From Pseudomonas sp. NFR16 (GTDB lineage Bacteria; Pseudomonadota; Gammaproteobacteria; Pseudomonadales; Pseudomonadaceae): a stretch of 64,000 nt of DNA. Location: positions 372,001 to 436,000 of the forward strand of contig NZ_FNYJ01000005.1 in the NCBI RefSeq assembly GCF_900108875.1. The letters are read 5' to 3'. This document shows, piece after piece, positions 17,156 through 25,066 of the stretch. Below the pieces are notes generated by a model, which was not told the DNA's origin, searched no databases, and worked only from the letters and a program-made list of their open reading frames with translations. Each line of letters begins with the position of its first letter. Positions within the stretch are counted from its first letter, which is position 1. The translations under genes were made by a program, and so were the position numbers.

Positions 17156-18167
17156 TGACGGCTTCCCCTTCGAAGGTGTGGACGTAGTTCCTCAGATAGC
17201 GGCTGATGGGTTGGCTGCCCAGCGCGACGAGTTCGGCGCGCCCGAACTTCTGCATGACCCACTCATCGTTGTAGATGGTTTCCAGGTACCGCTCGCCGGC
17301 ATCCGGAGAGATTGCTACCACCACCGCATCCTTCGGAATGCCCAGCGAGGGTGCCGCCAGCCCCGCGACCACCGTCCCGGTGGAGCCGCCCGCCAGCACG
17401 CCATTGGACTTCGCCAGCCAGCGACACATGGCGACGGTTGCCCTCTCATCCACCACTTGCTGTTTGTGTAAATGGTTGGCGCGGAAGATCGGCGGCATCT
17501 GGCTGGAACCCAGCCCTGGGATGAAGCGGCTGCCCGGCGCCTGGCCAAACGTCACGGACCCCACGCTGTCGACCGCGATGATTTTGGTGCGAGGCGAATG
17601 CTTGCGAAAGTACTGCACACAGCCCATCAGCGTACCTGTCGTGCCCGCGCCCACCACAAGGTAATCCAGCGCCGGAAAGGCGATGTGAATCGAACGCGCC
17701 GTGGTGTGTTCATGAGTACGCGCATTGGCAGGGTTGCTGTACTGATTGAGCCACAGGTAACGCGGATCGCGGGCGACTGCATCACGGATATAGCGGATCC
17801 GGGTGCCCAGATACCCGTCGTTGTCGTCGCGCTCAGTGACGATCACGATCTGCGCACCGAAAGCCTCCATCATCTTGATGTTGTGCAGGTTGGTGTTGGG
17901 ATCGACCACGCAGCAGAACTTGTAGCCACGCTCTGCGCAGATCATCGCCAGCGCCACGCCGAGGTTGCCCGACGATGACTCGATCAACACGGTGTCCTTG
18001 TGGATAAGTCGGCGCTCGGCGTAGGAATCGATCAGGCCGATCGCAGTCTTCATCTTGATCGAGCCCGCCGGATTGCATGATTCGAGCTTCAAATGCAGGT
18101 TTTCGAACCCCAGCCCCTTGAGCCGGACAAAGTTCGAGTCGCCTACGATGTGGGAGATGAAGTTCAT
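17148..18167 (-). CDS. sbnA: SbnA-like N-(2-amino-2-carboxyethyl)-L-glutamate synthase
   Basis: 339-residue PLP enzyme of the cysteine-synthase fold. SbnA joins O-phospho-L-serine and L-glutamate, the first step to L-2,3-diaminopropionate. PLP lysine is Lys38 in NPAGSIKMKTAIG; the phosphate or substrate loop is ESSSGNLGVAL (about 63-73) and the PLP-phosphate loop VGAGTTGTLMG (about 171-181). It overlaps the N-hydroxylase gene by 4 bp upstream and sbnB by 8 bp downstream. Staphyloferrin B siderophore genes also contain this pair, but no siderophore synthetase or receptor is here, so the diaminopropionate feeds something else. Confidence 0.88.
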   Translation of the reverse strand: MNFISHIVGDSNFVRLKGLGFENLHLKLESCNPAGSIKMKTAIGLIDSYAERRLIHKDTVLIESSSGNLGVALAMICAERGYKFCCVVDPNTNLHNIKMMEAFGAQIVIVTERDDNDGYLGTRIRYIRDAVARDPRYLWLNQYSNPANARTHEHTTARSIHIAFPALDYLVVGAGTTGTLMGCVQYFRKHSPRTKIIAVDSVGSVTFGQAPGSRFIPGLGSSQMPPIFRANHLHKQQVVDERATVAMCRWLAKSNGVLAGGSTGTVVAGLAAPSLGIPKDAVVVAISPDAGERYLETIYNDEWVMQKFGRAELVALGSQPISRYLRNYVHTFEGEAVNA

Positions 18168-19522
18168 GGCCGTGCCTCCACGCGTGCAGGCATCGATAAC
18201 GCCGGATGCGCCACGACAGGCGCGAGCTGCCGAGGCTGGGTGGCGAGCAAAGCGTCCGTCAGGTGCTGCGCACGCAGGGCGACCATGGAAAACGACTGAG
18301 CATCGCTGATGCCGTGAGTCTTCTCCGACGTCCCGTTGGCCAGAATCTGTAGGCCTTCACTGTTCTGCAAGCCCACGCGATAGTGCCGGTCCACTGCCAG
18401 GCTGCCGTCTTCATCGCGCAATAGCCAAGGCTGCAGCAAGGTCAGCAAAGGTGGCACCGCGAGCTGTTCGTAACCCGTGCCCAGCACGATGCCGTCGACA
18501 TAAAGCGTGGTTTCAAGGCCTGTGTTGCTGTCCCGCAGCACCACCGAGTAAGCGTCACCAACCTTCTCTACGCTCTGCACGCTGGACCATGTATGCAGGT
18601 TGAGCCGCTGGTGCCCACTCACCTCACCTTCGTACATGAATGAGTAGAGCGCCTGGCTCTCATCGGCGTCGATGCCTGCGTAGTTGGTCGAACGAATTGC
18701 CTCGAAGACTCTGTTGCGGCTCGCCGGCTGCAGTTGATGGAAATAGTCCACCTGCTCCGGGAGGAAGGCCATGTTGGGGAACTGCCCCAATTGACCGACG
18801 CGGAAACCGACACCGCGATGAACCGAATGCACCTGCGTCGTCGGCGCGGCGCCGAGCAGGTGCGTAACGGCCTCGCCGGCGCTTTGGCCCGAGCCCAGTA
18901 CGAGCCAGCGCTGCGCGATAGGACCACCGCCAAGGTGGATGTTTTTCAAGTACTGAGAGGTGTGGAAAACCCGGCCGCCAAGGTGAGGCGCAAACGCTTC
19001 AGGAATTCTTGGCAGGCTGCCATGGGACAGCACCAGACGCCGCGTGCGATAAGTCCCTTGCGAGGTAACGACATCGACTGCGCGCAAGGTCCCTTTTTCC
19101 GCCACCGGCAGAACCTCGAGGACACCTTCGTCGTAGGAGACATATTCCTTGAGCTGCCCCGCCACCCAGGAAATGTAATCCGACCATTCCACGCGACTGG
19201 CTGGCCGCCCCAACAGACCGAATTTGTACAGGCGGCCTTTCTCCTTCAAGTACATCGCGAAGGAGAAACGGCTGCGAGGATTGCGAGGCGTGACCAGATC
19301 ACGAAACACATGATGGTTGATGTCGGTCCCTGCCAGAAGAAACGCGCCATGCCACGTGGAATCCCGACCCTTCTCGAAAAAACGCACGCGCTGGAACGGC
19401 TTCTTGCCGTTGTCCTCCGCCTCGTCTTCCAGCGCACACGCCAGTGCGATACCGGCGGGGCCGAAGCCGACCGAGATGACGTCCAGCTCCTGGCGCAAAC
19501 CCTCGATTTCAAACTGATTCAT
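18164..19522 (-). CDS. Flavin-dependent amine N-hydroxylase (PvdA/IucD/SidA family)
   Basis: 452-residue FAD and NADPH monooxygenase of the class that N-hydroxylates ornithine or lysine side chains. FAD site GFGPAGIALA (19-28), substrate region WHGAFLLAGTDINHHVFRDL (about 58-77), NADPH site VLGSGQSAGEAVTHLL (about 208-223) and the C-terminal GTGYEQL are all present. The frame is open upstream to 19924, but ATG 19522 has GGAAGGA 6 bp ahead and gives the usual length. Next door are the diaminopropionate genes and a hydrazine-synthetase-like pair, so its substrate may be diaminopropionate, ornithine or lysine, whose hydroxylamine would then be coupled to a second amino acid. The substrate choice is inference. 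Confidence 0.88.
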   Translation of the reverse strand: MNQFEIEGLRQELDVISVGFGPAGIALACALEDEAEDNGKKPFQRVRFFEKGRDSTWHGAFLLAGTDINHHVFRDLVTPRNPRSRFSFAMYLKEKGRLYKFGLLGRPASRVEWSDYISWVAGQLKEYVSYDEGVLEVLPVAEKGTLRAVDVVTSQGTYRTRRLVLSHGSLPRIPEAFAPHLGGRVFHTSQYLKNIHLGGGPIAQRWLVLGSGQSAGEAVTHLLGAAPTTQVHSVHRGVGFRVGQLGQFPNMAFLPEQVDYFHQLQPASRNRVFEAIRSTNYAGIDADESQALYSFMYEGEVSGHQRLNLHTWSSVQSVEKVGDAYSVVLRDSNTGLETTLYVDGIVLGTGYEQLAVPPLLTLLQPWLLRDEDGSLAVDRHYRVGLQNSEGLQILANGTSEKTHGISDAQSFSMVALRAQHLTDALLATQPRQLAPVVAHPALSMPARVEARP

Positions 19523-19574
19523 GGTGGTCCTTCCTGAAAGTACAAAGACGTGGCGAGCCCTGAAGTGGCCCGTT

Positions 19575-20522
19575 TCAACACAGCAGACGTCGTTCACGGA
19601 CGTGCTGGTCGGCGTAGACCCACAACGAAACCCGGGCATGATCGTTCTCCCCGTTGCTGAAACTGACGGGGCCGGCAGGTGTGGAAAACTGATTGAAACG
19701 CAGGGCGTGAAGCAGGCCGCGACGCTGGCCGGCGGCACCCTCCACAAGGGCAAAGGCCGCAAGGGTTTCGATGGCGTAAACTGGCGCGGGCTCGCCATAG
19801 AGGCGGTGGTACGCCAGCTCTGCTGATTGCGCTTCGGGCAAATCGCTGGCGACCGGAAAGCTGATGACATACACCGTGCCGGTCTGCTCAAGTCCACTGA
19901 CGAGTGCGGGCGAGGCCGCGTCATCGGTGAAAATCATCGGTAATCCACAACCGGCGGCGCGGTTTTCCACAAGGAACTGATGGCTGGCCTTCAGTCGCCC
20001 GCAGAACACTACAGCGTCAGCATGTTCCAGCTTCCCAGCCAGCTGCACTGTGGATAACTTCAGCGCCTGTTGTATTTCGTGCATTTGCTGCTGTCCATGC
20101 AGGCTGGCGTCTGCAAACAACGCCAGCCGCATGAGGCCTTGCTGTTGGGCGAAGCTCAATAACCGTTCCGCGAGCACTTTGTCCGATGCGCAGACGCGAA
20201 ATGTTGTGCTGCCGTCCTGCGTTAAAGCTGCACAGGTGGAAGCGGGCAGAATAAGGGGAATGCCTGCCTGTGCATAACTTTCGACAACAGCAGCGGCGGA
20301 GTCGGAAGCGAAGTGACCAATGACGGCGTCCACTTGGGCATCGATGAAATGCCTGGCCGCTGCACGGCCACCCTCCGCGCTCGCGCCGTCGTCGAAATAA
20401 AAATGTCGCGCGCGGCGAACATTGCCGAACAAGTGACTGGAGAGGTATACCCCGCGCAGGAAGCTGCGAGCATGCAAGGTCGTGCCGACGTCCAGCGCTG
20501 CGCATATGCCTATTCGCATCAT
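19575..20522 (-). CDS. Periplasmic-binding-protein-fold sensor without signal peptide
   Basis: 315-residue protein resembling type-I substrate-binding proteins of amino-acid ABC transporters (Leu/Ile/Val-binding or AmiC-like): GVYLSSHLFGNVRRARHFYFDDGAS, DAVIGHFASDSAAAVVESYAQAGIP, MIFTDDAASPALVSGL, PVYAIETLAAFAL. It begins directly with the first strand (MMRIGICAAL), with no signal peptide or lipobox, and no permease or ATPase genes are nearby. A cytoplasmic ligand-sensing or carrier role is therefore more likely than import. The start overlaps the upstream oxidase gene by 4 bp; 52 bp separate it from the N-hydroxylase. Role in the pathway is unknown. Confidence 0.75.
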   Translation of the reverse strand: MMRIGICAALDVGTTLHARSFLRGVYLSSHLFGNVRRARHFYFDDGASAEGGRAAARHFIDAQVDAVIGHFASDSAAAVVESYAQAGIPLILPASTCAALTQDGSTTFRVCASDKVLAERLLSFAQQQGLMRLALFADASLHGQQQMHEIQQALKLSTVQLAGKLEHADAVVFCGRLKASHQFLVENRAAGCGLPMIFTDDAASPALVSGLEQTGTVYVISFPVASDLPEAQSAELAYHRLYGEPAPVYAIETLAAFALVEGAAGQRRGLLHALRFNQFSTPAGPVSFSNGENDHARVSLWVYADQHVRERRLLC

Positions 20523-21646
20523 GACAACGCCACCTCAGCGAACCGTGACGGGCAAAACGCCTCCATGATCGAACGATGGTCGGCGTCCATTGGCAAACCT
20601 GCCATCAGTCCGCCGAGTTCAAATGCAAGTAGCTCTGCAACACTGGGCGCCATCTTGAAGCCGATGCCACAGAAGCCTGTTGCCAGATAAATGTGGCTTC
20701 TGGCACTGGAGCGGCCAATCAGCGGCCGGCCGTCATCGGTGTAAGCGTCCCAGGCTATCTGCGTCACCACCGGCAGACTGTGGTGTTTGTCATAGCCGAG
20801 CCGGGCGACGCGATCCATCACGTCTTGCTCATTATCCAGTGGCGCCAGGTTGAGCTGATCGGCGTGGGCGGCACGCTGACGGCGCTGACCTCCAACCTGA
20901 ACCAGGTTGCGCCCGAGCGGCAGCAGGTAGGTGTTCAGATTGTGAGCAATGATCGGCATACTCGGCGCCTGGTCACAGCCGAACCGCGTGAAAGGAATCG
21001 TGCGTGCATGCACGGCATTACGCGGCCGAGTAAGCGGTCCGCTGGCGCCGCAGGCATCCACCACCCATGTTGCCTCCAGGCAGAGCTTGCCTGCATGGAC
21101 CTGCACATGACCGTCCAGCTCGACACACCGATCAACCGCCAGATGATCGAGATAAGTGGCCTTCTCGCTGACGTACCGAGAGAGATTCGACACGGCGGTG
21201 CGTGCATCGACGGTCCCGCCGCTGCGTTCAATGAGCAGGCATTCGCCGGGGCAGTACGCTGAATAACGTCCGTTATCCAGAGCATCCACCGACGCGTGCA
21301 GCTCGATGTTTTCCGAACCTTCGTTGCCGAATGCTTCCAGGTATTTGCCGCAGACCTCGGCGCTGGCGATGTAGGCAACGCCACTGCGGCTCAGCGCCTG
21401 CTCGAACATCGCGTGAACGATGCCGGTGCTGCCATGATGCGCGCCGCGACGTGTCAGAGGACGCAGCGCGGGGTCCAACTCCAGCCCCCGGACAATGCCG
21501 CCGGTGTCACGGGTTGCGCCCTGGCCTGCGGCGACTCCCTTCTCCATCAGGGCGACATCGAGACCGTTTTCAACCAGTGCAGCGGCAATCGAAGCTCCCA
21601 TGACACCGGCGCCGATCACGATCACATCGAATGAAGTTTTCATCAC
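20519..21646 (-). CDS. DAO-type FAD-dependent oxidoreductase (glycine-oxidase-like)
   Basis: 375-residue member of the D-amino-acid oxidase fold. FAD motif VIGAGVMGASIAAALVENG (10-28); GGTVDARTAV marks the middle of the FAD domain; the C-terminus has DGRPLIGRSSARSHIYLATGF and GIGFKMAPSVAELLAFEL, the usual DAO ending. In actinomycete hydrazine pathways a glycine-oxidase-like flavoprotein cleaves the N-N-bonded adduct to release the hydrazino acid, which matches the context here (after a MetRS-like protein and a cupin). The catalytic substrate is inference; the fold is clear. It is 15 bp from the preceding MetRS-like gene and overlaps the next by 4 bp. Confidence 0.87.
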   Translation of the reverse strand: MMKTSFDVIVIGAGVMGASIAAALVENGLDVALMEKGVAAGQGATRDTGGIVRGLELDPALRPLTRRGAHHGSTGIVHAMFEQALSRSGVAYIASAEVCGKYLEAFGNEGSENIELHASVDALDNGRYSAYCPGECLLIERSGGTVDARTAVSNLSRYVSEKATYLDHLAVDRCVELDGHVQVHAGKLCLEATWVVDACGASGPLTRPRNAVHARTIPFTRFGCDQAPSMPIIAHNLNTYLLPLGRNLVQVGGQRRQRAAHADQLNLAPLDNEQDVMDRVARLGYDKHHSLPVVTQIAWDAYTDDGRPLIGRSSARSHIYLATGFCGIGFKMAPSVAELLAFELGGLMAGLPMDADHRSIMEAFCPSRFAEVALS

Positions 21647-21661
21647 CGTGCACCTCCCCGA

Positions 21662-23170
21662 TCAGATTTCGTACTCGACGGCACTGACGTAAACCAGTTG
21701 GTGAAACACTTCGTTTTCGGTAAAGCGGCAGTAACGCAGGATCTGCCGGGCCAGATCCGGGAATACCGGAGCACCAATGGCACCGATCAATGCCATGAAC
21801 GGCAGGATCCGCTTGCCCAGCAACTGGCGGTCTCGTGCGGCGTTGATCACGTCCGATAGCAGCACCGCCAGCCCTTTCATGCTGAAGTGATCCACGGAGG
21901 TCACTTCAAACCAGCGCGCCACGAGAATCTTGATCGCGGCCGCATCCGCCGAGCTCACTTTCAGGCTGTCGCCGTCCACGCGTTCGCGTTCGGCCTGCGC
22001 CGCGAGCTTGACCAGCACCTCGTTGAAGGTCTGTTCACGCCAGGCAGCAAATTTCTCGACGTCGAAATCGTCCGTGTCCTGCTCGGGTGCGATCAGCGCC
22101 AGATAAAAACGGGCACTGTCGGTACAGGCTTGTGCAACAAGATCCCGCGCCCAGATGGCGTAATTCCGGCTGGTGGACAGGTTCTTGCCGTTCAGTGTCA
22201 GAAACTGGTTGGTGTAGAAGGTCTGGCGCATGCGGTAGCCGTGCATGGTCTGCAGCAGCGACGGATACACCATCATGTGACTGAATGCGCAGTCGTATCC
22301 CAGAAAGTGCACCAGCCGCCCTTTACCGGAACGACAGTATTCGTCGTACTCCCAGGGCGCGTGTTTGTGCTCGTTCAGGTATTCACGGAAAGCCGCCAGA
22401 TAGCCCGAGAGTCCCATGACCCAGGTGTGGATACGCCGACTGCCATCGGGCTTGAGGTCCAGACCGCCGTCGTGAGGGCGGGTGATGCCCCAGTCAACGG
22501 GCCCGATTTCGAACTCTTCATTGAGAAAGCGGCGGATGAAAGGCCGCAGCGGCGCATGTTCGAATGTGTTTTTCAGATGGCTGCGAAAATTCGACAGCGC
22601 CAGGAATTCACGTTCTACAGGGCGCCAGATCATGTGCGCGCTGCACAGCTTGCAGCGGAATTGGGACATCTTCGAGGCATTGGGCGTGTGCGCGCATTCT
22701 TCGCACTGGCTGGCGTCGGAGTCGGACCCGCAGTGATCACAGTTGCCACGCCCGAACGCTTCGTAACCCCATTTATCGCAATGCTCGCAGTAGGGTTCCT
22801 GGCTGACTTTCTTGTAGATCGCCCCGGCTTTCACCGCGAATTCGTACATCTCTTCGACGGCTCTCTTGAAGTAGTTGTTGCGGTATGGCCGCATCCAGAA
22901 ATCGACCTGGATACCCATCTTCTTCAACGTGTCGTTGATCTTGTCGGTGTTCTCCAGCGCCAGCTCTTGCGCTGGGCGATCCAGTTCAATGCCGCGGCGA
23001 AGCATGTAGGACTGATAGTCGTCGGAATAGGAGACCAGCGTGCAGTCGTGGCCGCGCTGGCGCTGTGCGCGGGTGTAGATGTCAGCGGCCAGGAATGGAC
23101 CGGCCATATGACCGATGTGCAAGTCGCCGTTTGGCGTCGGCGGCGTGATGGTGACAAGCAACTTACCCAT
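21662..23170 (-). CDS. Methionyl-tRNA-synthetase-like protein, predicted hydrazine-synthetase ligase component
   Basis: 502-residue class I aminoacyl-tRNA-synthetase homologue of MetRS type. HIGH is intact at 18-21; the KMSKS loop has become KNLSTSRN; a zinc-knuckle insert keeps four CxxC motifs (CEHC, CDHC, CEEC, CKLC; about 128-183). The C-terminal anticodon-binding helical region is present but divergent. It is not the housekeeping MetRS, which is larger in pseudomonads. In known hydrazine synthetases a MetRS-like domain activates an amino acid and transfers it to an N-hydroxylated amine, and a cupin domain of the same protein rearranges the ester to an N-N bond. Here the cupin is the adjacent gene, coupled by TAATG. 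Confidence 0.8.
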   Translation of the reverse strand: MGKLLVTITPPTPNGDLHIGHMAGPFLAADIYTRAQRQRGHDCTLVSYSDDYQSYMLRRGIELDRPAQELALENTDKINDTLKKMGIQVDFWMRPYRNNYFKRAVEEMYEFAVKAGAIYKKVSQEPYCEHCDKWGYEAFGRGNCDHCGSDSDASQCEECAHTPNASKMSQFRCKLCSAHMIWRPVEREFLALSNFRSHLKNTFEHAPLRPFIRRFLNEEFEIGPVDWGITRPHDGGLDLKPDGSRRIHTWVMGLSGYLAAFREYLNEHKHAPWEYDEYCRSGKGRLVHFLGYDCAFSHMMVYPSLLQTMHGYRMRQTFYTNQFLTLNGKNLSTSRNYAIWARDLVAQACTDSARFYLALIAPEQDTDDFDVEKFAAWREQTFNEVLVKLAAQAERERVDGDSLKVSSADAAAIKILVARWFEVTSVDHFSMKGLAVLLSDVINAARDRQLLGKRILPFMALIGAIGAPVFPDLARQILRYCRFTENEVFHQLVYVSAVEYEI

Positions 23171-23613
23171 TACGAAGCCCTCTGATCGGACACGTCGTGA
23201 ATCGTCGCCTTCTGCAACGCAAACTCATTCAAGGCGACAGCTTGTTGGGCGTCTTCATCGAGAAACCGGTTGGCAGAATCTCGATCCCACCACACCACGT
23301 AAAAATGAAAGTCCTCATCGGTGTCGTTAAGCACATAGTGATCAGTGTGCTTGGGAATGGCGGCGATATCGCCCATGGTGAATGGGTACGTCTGATCCCC
23401 CACCACCAACTTGGCTGTCCCCTTGATACCAATGAAAAATTCCTGGTCAATCTGGGTGTGCGACAGCGATTTAGTGTGTGGCCGGACCACACACCAACCG
23501 CCGCCAATTGGCGTTGGATAGCCATCCCACGGCAAGAGCCTGGACCCGTCCAGATCATATTCATGAACCAGTTTGTCCCAGGCCATGGGGCGTAATATTT
23601 GGAATTCAGTCAT
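23170..23613 (-). CDS. Single-domain cupin, predicted hydrazine-synthetase rearrangement component
   Basis: 147-residue cupin. Motif 1 reads HTQIDQEFFIGIKG with His52, Glu58 and Gly65; the second His of the usual HxH is Gln54. Motif 2 is GDIAAIPKHTDHYVLN with His92 and Asn96. Three metal ligands (His52, Glu58, His92) therefore remain. First gene of the operon: AAGGAG lies 6 bp before ATG 23613, and its stop overlaps the start of the MetRS-like gene as TAATG, giving tight coupling of two parts that are fused in characterised hydrazine synthetases. A long, patterned upstream region suggests regulated expression. Confidence 0.82.
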   Translation of the reverse strand: MTEFQILRPMAWDKLVHEYDLDGSRLLPWDGYPTPIGGGWCVVRPHTKSLSHTQIDQEFFIGIKGTAKLVVGDQTYPFTMGDIAAIPKHTDHYVLNDTDEDFHFYVVWWDRDSANRFLDEDAQQAVALNEFALQKATIHDVSDQRAS

Positions 23614-24004
23614 GAGGTTCTCCTTCAGCCCGGAGCATCCTTGCTCGTTGTTTATTGGCGTCAGCGAGTACCAATCGACGCCTGCCGGTTGAGGGATAAA
23701 CTGAAGAAAATCACGAAAGCGAGCAAACTAGAAATACGCAATCGACGGTTAAGTCTGACTTAACCGAACTTTTCTTAATCGGGATATTTATCAATCAGTT
23801 AAATGATTTGACCAATGATTGTGTTACGCCACCGGACACTGAAGTAGGACTTAACTGCTGGGATTAACAGTAATAAACAGCAGTCGATGGAGTCAGCGGC
23901 TTCTTGTCATACAGCAGTAAAGTCCGCTGTCGGTAGCGCCTGGTCAGACGCAACAACGCCGTTTGAATAATCTCGACCACATGTGCATCGAACGTGCGTG
24001 CAGA
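23614..24004. promoter_or_regulatory. Promoter region of the biosynthetic operon
   Basis: 391 bp without a gene, AT-rich at 23740-23880. It contains a 10-1-10 inverted repeat (23746-23766, listed separately), a further copy of its GACTTAAC half-site at 23848-23855, and several TTAA words (23772-23778, 23798-23803, 23863-23868). The pattern suggests cooperative binding of the neighbouring LysR regulator. No exact sigma-70 promoter is assigned. Confidence 0.6.
23746..23766. promoter_or_regulatory. 21-bp inverted repeat, candidate LysR operator
   Basis: Arms CGGTTAAGTC (23746-23755) and GACTTAACCG (23757-23766) are perfect reverse complements around a single T. The site lies 133 bp upstream of the cupin start. 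Within it GTTAAGTCTGACTTAAC fits the dyad form of LysR sites. A matching half-site GACTTAAC recurs at 23848-23855. Confidence 0.65.
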
Positions 24005-24913
24005 TCAGCGCGTGGTGAATTCCCGCTGGCTGGCAATTGCCTGAGACACCAGCCAGTCGCGAAATTGGCGGCTGGATTTCGGGAGAATCGCGGTTTCGTC
24101 GTAAACCAGGTAGTACGCGATCGGTGTATCGATGGTGGCGCGAAACGGCACGACCAAGCGCCCCGACGCCAGTTCTTCGCGTATCAGCGAACGGCGCACC
24201 AGCGCGATGCCCATTCCCGCCAGAGCGGCTTCGATCACGCCGTTGGAGTCGACGAAAACCGACCCTCGATGCACTGCGGCTTCACCATCTTCGATACCCA
24301 CTGCACGCAACCACAACGCCCAATCTTCACGGTGCTCATCGTGCAGCAGGTTGTAGCTCTTCAGGTCGATGGGCGATGACAGATAGCGTGAATCCGGGAG
24401 CAGGCTCGGGCTGCATACGGGTTGCAGCCGGTCATTGATGAGCATTTCCACCTCAAGCCCCGGATAGCGACCCAAGCCATGCCGCACGGCAAAATCGACG
24501 CCGTCGCCCAATAGGTCAACGAGCCGGTTTGTCGTGCTGATGAGCACTTCGATGCCTGGGCATATGGCTTGAAAATCCGGCAAACGCGGCAGCAACCACT
24601 GCATCGCAAATCCGCTGGTGCAACTGACGGTGATGGTGTTCGGCCCGTTGTCATTCATGAGTCGCTGGGTGGCATCGGAAATCTGCCCTAGCGCAGGGCG
24701 AATCGCGCGCAGGTAAATCTTCCCCTCAGGCGTGAGTTCCAGGCGCTTGGTGTTGCGGATGAACAGCGTGACACCGACGGCTTTTTCCAGTTTGGCGATT
24801 TGTTGACTGATTGCCGCCGGCGTGACGAAAAGCTCCCCCGCCGCGCCTTTCATGCTGGCGTGACGCCCCGTCGCTTCAAAACACAACAGCGCGTAAAGGG
24901 GCGGGAATTTCAT
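24005..24913 (-). CDS. LysR-family transcriptional regulator (GcvA-like)
   Basis: 302-residue LysR regulator. The winged HTH is at about 4-62 (PPLYALLCFEATGRHASMKG, LFVTPAAISQQIAKLEKAVG, LFIRNTKRLELTPEG) and the effector domain from about 90. The sequence style is that of the GcvA/AmpR subgroup. It has the same orientation as the biosynthetic operon and lies 391 bp upstream of it; it is divergent from the EamA exporter (25067). It may control both; the inverted repeats at 23746 and 24935 are candidate sites. The effector is unknown. Confidence 0.92.
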   Translation of the reverse strand: MKFPPLYALLCFEATGRHASMKGAAGELFVTPAAISQQIAKLEKAVGVTLFIRNTKRLELTPEGKIYLRAIRPALGQISDATQRLMNDNGPNTITVSCTSGFAMQWLLPRLPDFQAICPGIEVLISTTNRLVDLLGDGVDFAVRHGLGRYPGLEVEMLINDRLQPVCSPSLLPDSRYLSSPIDLKSYNLLHDEHREDWALWLRAVGIEDGEAAVHRGSVFVDSNGVIEAALAGMGIALVRRSLIREELASGRLVVPFRATIDTPIAYYLVYDETAILPKSSRQFRDWLVSQAIASQREFTTR

Positions 24914-24934
24914 GCCTGTCCTCAGTTAAGAAAA

Positions 24935-24950
24935 TCTAATGTGCGTTAGA
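24935..24950. promoter_or_regulatory. TCTAA-N6-TTAGA dyad between LysR gene and exporter
   Basis: TCTAATGTGCGTTAGA has 5-bp arms around a 6-bp spacer and contains the T-N11-A form of LysR sites. It lies 22 bp before the LysR start, in the 153-bp divergent region shared with the EamA gene, and so fits autoregulation. Confidence 0.5.
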
Positions 24951-25066
24951 AAAGCTCGCTTGAGCACGGCTTCAGACACTGCTCAAATCATCACACCCTG
25001 CCTCGACAAGCGTCAATCGACAACTTTGCGGCGAGGGTTCGACGAAGTGATTCAAAGGGAAGTGCG

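Noticed and set aside
19523..19924. N-terminal extension of the N-hydroxylase
   Set aside because: The frame is open, but the residues are low-quality (Pro/Ser/Arg-rich), it overlaps the upstream PBP-fold gene, and ATG 19522 has a good Shine-Dalgarno.
21662..23170. Housekeeping or resistance MetRS
   Set aside because: It is shorter than the usual pseudomonad MetRS, has an altered KMSKS loop (KNLSTS) and is translationally coupled to a cupin inside a biosynthetic operon.
14340..23613. Siderophore (staphyloferrin B-like) cluster
   Set aside because: SbnA, SbnB and an N-hydroxylase suggest it, but there is no NIS synthetase, NRPS, TonB receptor or Fur-box-like sequence, and the MetRS-like and cupin proteins do not fit.
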